Shown: one piece after another, positions 59,145 to 64,000 of the stretch | Position numbering within the stretch: position 1 is the first letter of the stretch | How the letters are laid out: each line of letters starts with the position of its first letter | Assembly: GCF_011761355.1 (NCBI RefSeq) | Contig: NZ_JAASRW010000004.1 | Location: 423,866 to 487,865 of the forward strand | Direction: 5' to 3' | Source of the DNA: Paenibacillus lupini | GTDB taxonomy: Bacteria > Bacillota > Bacilli > Paenibacillales > Paenibacillaceae | Length of the DNA: 64,000 bases | The notes under the pieces: generated by a model | The model's input: only the letters and a program-made list of their open reading frames with translations | Database searches by the model: none | Told to the model about the DNA's origin: nothing | Translations under genes and position numbers: made by a program

Positions 59145-60257
59145 TTAGCTAACCTCCCTGAGGCGTCGGAATGTTTTTCTGGCAAAGTGTACGAGTAGAA
59201 GGAACAAGGGGATAGCAACGGTTACAAGAAACAACATCACCATCGAAGATCTTTGGCCTTCATCCGTATGCTCCGGAAAACTCCAAGCCGAGAATATAGA
59301 CATAAAGAGGATGACAATTCCCACAGGTGCGGCAAGCTTGTTAGTATTGGGAATCCGGAATAAATCACCCCATATGGCCATCACGGCGTAACAGTACAAA
59401 CTCATTTTGAAAAATACACATATAATCAGCAACAGCATAACGATCGCATCCAGCCGCTGCAGAAAATCAGCCACATTAATGACCGATATCGTGGTAAGAA
59501 GCGAAAAGGTAGAGCGGACATAGATGCTGTTTCCAAGCACGAGAAGCTGCACGCCTTGTGTCAGGGATAATACTAACCCGCTGAAGAGAATGGCGGCAGT
59601 TCCCGTTCTTCCTGCTTCCTTAGAGTTATTAAGCAGCGGGAAGATGGTTGAGAAGGCGAACAGCTCGCTAAACGGGAATAGGAGTATAGACGGGTAAGCG
59701 GTTTGGATGACATTACGCCAGTCTCCTCCGTTAATCGGAAATAGATTTGAAAATTCCATTTCACCTGAGAAAGATACGGCTAGCAGCCCGGTTATTCCAA
59801 GAAACAGGATGACCAATATATAGACTTGGGCAAGCCGGAATAAAACCTCAACTCCTTTGCTAAGTACATAAATCATGACAAGTGCCATAGTCGTATTAAT
59901 AATAAAGAGTGGAGTCTCATCATAGACGGAAGCGATTAGTAAATCGCCGGCTTCCCGCAGATTGCGGGAAGCGTTGTATATAAAATAAGCAAGGATAGAC
60001 AAGTTTAATGGCCATGAGAGATAGGGACCGACGATTTTTCGGATATAACCACTCACAATGAGGTCTGGATATTGACGATATAAATACCGGTAAAGTCCAT
60101 ATAGAAGGAGTGCTCCAGGGAGTGCGATCAAGATGGACAGCCAAGTGGCATGGTTTGACTCAAGTCCGATATGAACGACTATAGCCGTGCCGAACTCGAA
60201 CAATATCATTAGGGAAAGCAGCTGCTTAGAGCTAATGGTTTGTTTGTTCCCCAACAT
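59145..60257 (-). CDS. gerB: Spore germination protein, GerB family permease-like
   Basis: Protein of 370 residues with ten predicted helices in the APC superfamily fold. ISSKQLLSLMILFEFGTAIV at the N terminus and FPFSELFAFSTIFPLLNN near 200 are typical. B subunits bind the germinant, an amino acid or sugar, in the spore inner membrane. ATG 60257 is better spaced from GGGAGGG than ATG 60260. It is first in the operon; order B-A-C differs from the gerA-gerB-gerC order of Bacillus subtilis. Confidence 0.93.
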   Translation of the reverse strand: MLGNKQTISSKQLLSLMILFEFGTAIVVHIGLESNHATWLSILIALPGALLLYGLYRYLYRQYPDLIVSGYIRKIVGPYLSWPLNLSILAYFIYNASRNLREAGDLLIASVYDETPLFIINTTMALVMIYVLSKGVEVLFRLAQVYILVILFLGITGLLAVSFSGEMEFSNLFPINGGDWRNVIQTAYPSILLFPFSELFAFSTIFPLLNNSKEAGRTGTAAILFSGLVLSLTQGVQLLVLGNSIYVRSTFSLLTTISVINVADFLQRLDAIVMLLLIICVFFKMSLYCYAVMAIWGDLFRIPNTNKLAAPVGIVILFMSIFSAWSFPEHTDEGQRSSMVMLFLVTVAIPLFLLLVHFARKTFRRLREVS

Positions 60258-60313
60258 CATTTCCCTCCCGAAGTCAGCAGATTTTCTCGCTAATTATTTC
60301 CAAGAACAAGCTG

Positions 60314-60342
60314 GAATATGTAACCTTTAAGTAAATCATTCA
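60314..60342 (-). promoter_or_regulatory. Possible SigG-type promoter of the ger operon
   Basis: Minus strand TGAATG (60337-60342), 16-bp spacer, CATATTC (60314-60320), near the forespore SigG pattern TGAATA / CATACTA. Known ger operons are SigG-dependent; this match is imperfect. Confidence 0.4.
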
Positions 60343-60352
60343 ATTGGCGAGT

Positions 60353-60380
60353 TGCCAATTCAGCGTGTATCCATTACAAT
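60353..60380 (+). promoter_or_regulatory. Promoter of the tetR-like gene
   Basis: TTGCCA (60353-60358), 16-bp spacer, TACAAT (60375-60380); the operator overlaps the end of the -10. A perfect AATTGGC-N5-GCCAATT inverted repeat (60342-60360) covers the -35. Confidence 0.65.
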
Positions 60381-60400
60381 ACTGAATAAATGTTCAGTAT
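60379..60400. promoter_or_regulatory. TetR-type operator
   Basis: ATACTGAA-N6-TTCAGTAT, perfect 8-bp arms, just after the -10 of the tetR-like gene. A weaker copy lies at 61052-61073. Confidence 0.78.
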
Positions 60401-60433
60401 GAATGATCGGAGCTCAAGTGAGGTGAAGACTAG

Positions 60434-61033
60434 ATGAATAAGAAGCAGCAGCAAACCGAGCAGACAAAGAAGAAGATAGCTGATGCCGCCCGAGCTTTAT
60501 TCGTGCAAAAGGGCTACAAGGCGACTTCCATTGAAGATATTGTGAAAGCGACCGGCTGCAGTGCCGGCAACATTTATTATCATTTCAAAAGCAAGGAAGG
60601 ACTGTTCTTGCATCTGATCGAGGATTGGAATACGGAGTGGGAAGTGAACTGGCTGGCGAAGGAGCCTCTTTACCCGACAACCATCGATAAGCTGTATGGG
60701 ATGGCAGAGCATCTGGCGGAAGATCAGCTGAATCACCCGCTTACTAAAGCCGTTGATGAGTTTTTTTACAATGCAGAGAAAAATCCTGAAGTAGAAGAGC
60801 GCATTAATGAGATGGTTAAAGGTTATATTGATTTTAACCGAGAGCTGTTGCAGCGGGGGATCGATAATGGTGAATTCGAAACGACGAATGTGACCGGACT
60901 CGCTATTATTCTGGATAGTCTGATGTACGGTCTAAATCAGCATACGAGAAGAATGGAACGGTATGAAGCGCTGGCGGCTTACCGGCTGGCGATAGATGTG
61001 TTCTTGCACGGCATTGCCAAGACGGGCCGCTAG
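60434..61033 (+). CDS. TetR/AcrR-family transcriptional regulator
   Basis: Protein of 199 residues: HTH in the first 55 residues (KKIADAARALFVQKGYKATS, followed by CSAGNIYYHFKSKEGLF), then a ligand-binding helical region. The regulator has an operator on its own promoter and a related copy before the MFS gene, so it should repress both until an exported compound binds it. GAGGTGAAG precedes ATG 60434. Confidence 0.92.
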   Translation: MNKKQQQTEQTKKKIADAARALFVQKGYKATSIEDIVKATGCSAGNIYYHFKSKEGLFLHLIEDWNTEWEVNWLAKEPLYPTTIDKLYGMAEHLAEDQLNHPLTKAVDEFFYNAEKNPEVEERINEMVKGYIDFNRELLQRGIDNGEFETTNVTGLAIILDSLMYGLNQHTRRMERYEALAAYRLAIDVFLHGIAKTGR

Positions 61034-61051
61034 GCCTTTTTTTACGCAATA

Positions 61052-61073
61052 ATCTAGAATGAATATTCAGTAT
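61052..61073. promoter_or_regulatory. Second TetR-type operator before the MFS gene
   Basis: ATCTAGAA-N6-TTCAGTAT shares the exact right arm and five of eight left-arm bases with the tetR operator, and lies about 30 bases before the MFS start. Confidence 0.6.
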
Positions 61074-61104
61074 TATGACAGCTTGGAAACCGGGGGAATA
61101 AAGA

Positions 61105-62325
61105 ATGACGTTATTACTTAAAAATCGTGGAGCAATGCTCATCCTGATGTTTAATTTACTGCTAGTCTTCACGGGGATTGGGCTCGTTATCCCAATCATG
61201 CCGAAGTTTATGGAGACGCTGGGCATTACGGGAGGGATTGTAGGCCTTCTCGTCGCTGCCTTTTCGCTGACGCAGCTTCTGTTCTCGCCGCTCGCCGGAC
61301 GTCTGTCGGATAAATTCGGCAGGAAAAAGATGATCGTCATTGGGATGATTGTTTTTGCTGTATCAGAAGCAATGTTCGGATTTGCTTCTTCTTCCGTCCT
61401 GCTGTTTGTGTCGAGGTTGCTCGGCGGCATTGCTGCAGCAATGATTATGCCTGCGGTTATGGCTTATGCAGCTGATGTTACAACCAAAGAAGAACGTGCC
61501 AAGGGAATGGGCTTTATCAACGCAGCGATTACAACCGGATTTATTATCGGTCCTGGTATTGGCGGCTATATTGCCGAATTCGGAATTCGTGCACCGTTTT
61601 ATGCTGCGGGGGCAGCAGGTCTTGTTGCAGCCTTCATCAATCTGGTGAGTCTGCGGGAGTCGAGACCGGTAAAGGAAGTGGGAGAGTCCTCCAATGCCCC
61701 GTCTACAATTAAAGCAAAAGGACAGGGCGGCTTTCTTAGCCAGCTGAAGCATTCCTATCGCGAGCCTTATTTCTTAAGCTTGATTATTGTATTTGTCTTG
61801 TCCTTTGGGCTTGCGAATTTTGAGACCGTATTTGGATTGTTCGTTGATCATAAATTCGGCTATGAGCCTAAGGATATCGCCTTTATTATAACGTTTGGCT
61901 CGATCGCTGGTGCTGTGGTCCAGGTGACCATCTTCAGCTGGATTTTGGAAAAGTTTGGCGAGAAGCGTGTCATTTCGATCTGCTTGTTGTTCGCTGGATT
62001 GTTTATTGCGCTGACGCTGTTTGTCCATCAATTCTGGATGGTGTTTGCCGTTACGTTTATTATTTTCCTGGCGATCGATATACTAAGACCCGCGATCAGT
62101 ACACAGATGTCGATGGTAGCCAAGGATCAGCAGGGTTATGTAGCGGGCCTTAACTCAGCCTTCACTAGTCTTGGCAATATTGCTGGACCGATCATCGCAG
62201 GATTCTTGTTTGATATCGATATTAACTATCCGTACGGGTTAGCTTGTATTGTATTGCTGCTAAGCTTCATGCTGACCCTGCGGGAGAAGAAGCGCAGCCT
62301 GCAGGGAGCACGTTCAACTTCGTAA
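61105..62325 (+). CDS. MFS multidrug exporter (NorA/Bmr type)
   Basis: Protein of 406 residues with 12 helices. Motif A GRLSDKFGRKKMIVIG near 68 and motif C-type GIGLVIPIMPKFMETLG near 20-36, plus GPGIGGYIAEFGIRAPFY near 150, are those of drug-proton antiporters such as Bmr and NorA. The start is ATG 61105 behind GGGGGAA. It sits 71 bp after the TetR gene and probably forms one regulated unit with it. Substrates unknown. Confidence 0.9.
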   Translation: MTLLLKNRGAMLILMFNLLLVFTGIGLVIPIMPKFMETLGITGGIVGLLVAAFSLTQLLFSPLAGRLSDKFGRKKMIVIGMIVFAVSEAMFGFASSSVLLFVSRLLGGIAAAMIMPAVMAYAADVTTKEERAKGMGFINAAITTGFIIGPGIGGYIAEFGIRAPFYAAGAAGLVAAFINLVSLRESRPVKEVGESSNAPSTIKAKGQGGFLSQLKHSYREPYFLSLIIVFVLSFGLANFETVFGLFVDHKFGYEPKDIAFIITFGSIAGAVVQVTIFSWILEKFGEKRVISICLLFAGLFIALTLFVHQFWMVFAVTFIIFLAIDILRPAISTQMSMVAKDQQGYVAGLNSAFTSLGNIAGPIIAGFLFDIDINYPYGLACIVLLLSFMLTLREKKRSLQGARSTS

Positions 62326-62351
62326 TTTCATTGATTTTCCGTTCTTTCCTG

Positions 62352-62390
62352 CAGACGTCGGTATTTTTTATACCGGCGTCTGTTTTTTTT
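62352..62390 (+). terminator. Terminator after the MFS gene
   Basis: CAGACG.CGGTAT / ATACCG.CGTCTG stem with a T-rich loop, followed by eight T. Confidence 0.88.
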
Positions 62391-62455
62391 ATTTAATGCC
62401 ATTATCAAAAAAAAGAGCAACTTATCCCAAAAAATGAGGCGCTTACCGACTTTAA

Positions 62456-62469
62456 AGTAAGCGTTTACA
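62456..62469 (+). promoter_or_regulatory. cre-like site upstream of the GH3 gene
   Basis: AGTAAGCGTTTACA matches TGWNANCGNTNWCA at all but the first base, about 120 bases before the GH3 start. A CGCTTAC / GTAAGCG inverted pair overlaps it. Confidence 0.65.
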
Positions 62470-62590
62470 CTAAAGGTGTCGACAAATCAGTTGTATACTT
62501 CCGAGAGGAGGAAGGCTAGCCGTTGCAAGCTTAGCAAGCATCCATCGTCAGTCACAATCATTAAATTGGGATGAATAGGATGGTGTCAGC

Positions 62591-64000
62591 ATGGTCAGTA
62601 CGAAGGGGCTAAAGAGAAGAAAAGTAACGTCGGTCTTATTGGCAGGTACATTATTGCTTAGCGGTTCACTGCAGGTAATGCCCGGTAAAGTCTCAGCAGA
62701 TGCGGTTAACTTTAACACGCAGGTTGGCGGCATTTTTGATGGAATGCCATTGTTTGATGGAGTTCCTTCGCACTTGGATGCATTCGTCGATACTTACTTT
62801 AATTATGTCGGGCTTGAAGGTGCAGCCTTGTATGCAACGGGTATCCGCGACAATTATACGTTCGTTATGGATGACAATCCGGTCAAGGGGAAGACCGTAC
62901 CCGGGGGCATATCTGCGGCAGATAACGTGTACGGAGTATCAACGGATTTTCCTGCACTTGTAGGCTTGGGGCAGACTTGGAATAAGGAGCTTCTGACTCA
63001 AGTAGGGCAAGTGATGGGCAGTGAGAAAATCAGCCAAAACAATGTAAAACAAGGCACAGCTAATATTCACAACGGTTCTAATACGTCCAGACTGATTGCT
63101 TTCACCGCGTTATCGGATATGCGTATTAACCCGCTTAACGGACGTTTCCCAGAGGGCTATGGTGAAGATCCGTATTTGTCGGCAACGATGATCGACAATA
63201 TGGCAGCAGGCCTGTCCGGTACGGATCAAAGGTCGAGTGAAGACGGCTTCTGGATCCGGGCAATTGTAGGAACCAAGCATTTCTCCATGTACAACGCGGA
63301 GTGGTACCGGCAATCTTCCAGTACGGCAGCCGGAGCAAGATCCATTTACGAGTATCAGACTCCATCTGCGTTTAAGGGATTACAGTCGGGTTCAGTATCT
63401 GGCATCATGACCTCATTCGGGCGTACAAACGGTATTCCTAATATTATTTCTCCTTACATGATTCTGGGCGATAACATGGCCAAATATGGCATGTACTCCT
63501 CGCCGGACTTTAACGGGGAGCAGCATTTGTATAACACAAGCTTCGGGAATGGTTATGACACGCAATACACCTTGGACCGCAAACATGCGCTTGCGCTTAT
63601 GGTGCTTGGTCATTCGGAATCTGTTCGGGCAAGCGGCACGGATAAGACAGATGTCGTGACGCTGGCGAACGCTGTCAAAGAAGGTTTGTACGGTATTACC
63701 TTGCAGGATGTTCAAGCATCTGGTCGTCCACTTATTAATCAGCTTGTCCGCGCAGGTATATTTAACGAAGTGGATCAGAACGGTATTCCTAAATATTATC
63801 CGTTTGCCAGCCAGGCAAAGGATGTATCCTCTAATCTCACCAGCTTTAGCACCACAGCCCATCAAGAGGTTGCTCAGCAGGCAGCGAGAGAAACCGTTGT
63901 ACTGTTGAAAAATACGGACAATGCGCTCCCGCTGGCGAAAAATAAAAAGGCAGCTGTCATCGGAGCATATGCCGATATGCGTATGAAAGCCCAATACTCG
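62591..64000 (+). CDS. Secreted glycoside hydrolase family 3 enzyme, 3' end beyond window
   Basis: The frame is open to the window end, giving 470 residues so far. A signal peptide (hydrophobic 14-30, likely cut after VSA) leads. GH3 barrel features are SDMRINPLNGRFPEGYGEDP near 176 (the usual P-R-x-G-R..E..GEDP) and AIVGTKHFSMYNAEWYR near 220 (the K-H-F pair). The SxMTSFGRTNGIPN segment and SPDFNGE near 300 may hold the nucleophile Asp. The later helix QQAARETVVLLKNTDNALPL is the start of the C-terminal domain. Such enzymes cut terminal beta-glucosyl or beta-xylosyl units. The RBS is weak, and the upstream cre-like site suggests glucose repression. Confidence 0.88.
   Translation, partial: MVSTKGLKRRKVTSVLLAGTLLLSGSLQVMPGKVSADAVNFNTQVGGIFDGMPLFDGVPSHLDAFVDTYFNYVGLEGAALYATGIRDNYTFVMDDNPVKGKTVPGGISAADNVYGVSTDFPALVGLGQTWNKELLTQVGQVMGSEKISQNNVKQGTANIHNGSNTSRLIAFTALSDMRINPLNGRFPEGYGEDPYLSATMIDNMAAGLSGTDQRSSEDGFWIRAIVGTKHFSMYNAEWYRQSSSTAAGARSIYEYQTPSAFKGLQSGSVSGIMTSFGRTNGIPNIISPYMILGDNMAKYGMYSSPDFNGEQHLYNTSFGNGYDTQYTLDRKHALALMVLGHSESVRASGTDKTDVVTLANAVKEGLYGITLQDVQASGRPLINQLVRAGIFNEVDQNGIPKYYPFASQAKDVSSNLTSFSTTAHQEVAQQAARETVVLLKNTDNALPLAKNKKAAVIGAYADMRMKAQYS

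Noticed and set aside
1-64000. tRNA, rRNA or prophage genes
   Set aside because: No tRNA cloverleaf, rRNA stretch, integrase or phage structural gene was noticed on either strand.

Overview
The window looks like chromosomal DNA of a spore-forming, low-to-moderate GC Gram-positive bacterium, most likely Paenibacillus or a close relative in the Paenibacillaceae. The evidence is strong AGGAGG-type ribosome binding sites, frequent TTG/GTG starts, a gerB-gerA-gerC germinant receptor operon, an S-layer homology (SLH) protein, a xylR-xylA-xylB locus with a classic xyl operator, cre-like sites, bacilliredoxin and an OpuC-type osmoprotectant transporter. This assignment rests on gene families and style only. 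I saw no rRNA, tRNA, CRISPR array or intact insertion sequence.

Layout. 1-1652: end of an L-2,3-diaminopropionate pair (sbnA-like, cut by the window edge, and sbnB-like). 1700-5665: aldose epimerase, a LytTR regulator under a cre-like site, then lactonase and an Fsr-type MFS exporter. 5846-14566: a surface locus with an SLH protein, a 2178-residue secreted multidomain protein and a small exported protein. 14609-18835: xylR, then the divergent xylAB operon with operator, promoter and cre-like site visible. 19262-23010: a compact export island with tatA, an exported RidA and a Tat-signal flavin amine oxidase on the minus strand; divergent from these, a short TnrA-like MerR gene and tatC. 23226-25862: a chemoreceptor and a PAS-HTH regulator. 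26056-36860: housekeeping and signalling genes (HI0933-type flavoprotein, lipase, sensor kinase, DUF3905-like protein, bacilliredoxin, nadE, acpS, cytochrome c, AraC regulator, mutY, KDPG aldolase, esterase).

37195-39920 is a close-packed set of nucleotidyltransferase, two P-loop kinases and a methyltransferase, followed by a small membrane protein and a CDF transporter. 41796-45279 is a four-gene OpuC/OpuB-type ABC operon. 45349-46933 is a MerR regulator and an SDR epimerase separated by a 69-bp tandem repeat. 47017-53771 mixes carbohydrate and amide metabolism (GH2 enzyme, kinase, sugar isomerase, Lrp regulator, secreted acetamidase-like protein, GH43-like enzyme). 53781-54074 is a non-coding, MITE-like structured element. 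54104-56084 is a DeoR regulator and a Gfo/Idh/MocA dehydrogenase. 56223-60257 is a small membrane protein and the gerBAC operon. 60434-62325 is a TetR regulator and a NorA/Bmr-like exporter sharing an operator. The window ends inside a secreted GH3 glycosidase with an upstream cre-like site.

The most unusual items are the Tat/amine-oxidase/RidA island, which carries an exact GlnR/TnrA-type box and suggests nitrogen-controlled oxidation of amines outside the cell; the inverted-repeat-bounded structured element at 53781-54074; the tandem hairpin repeat before the epimerase; the giant surface-protein locus; and a chemoreceptor that appears to need a non-AUG (AUU) start codon.
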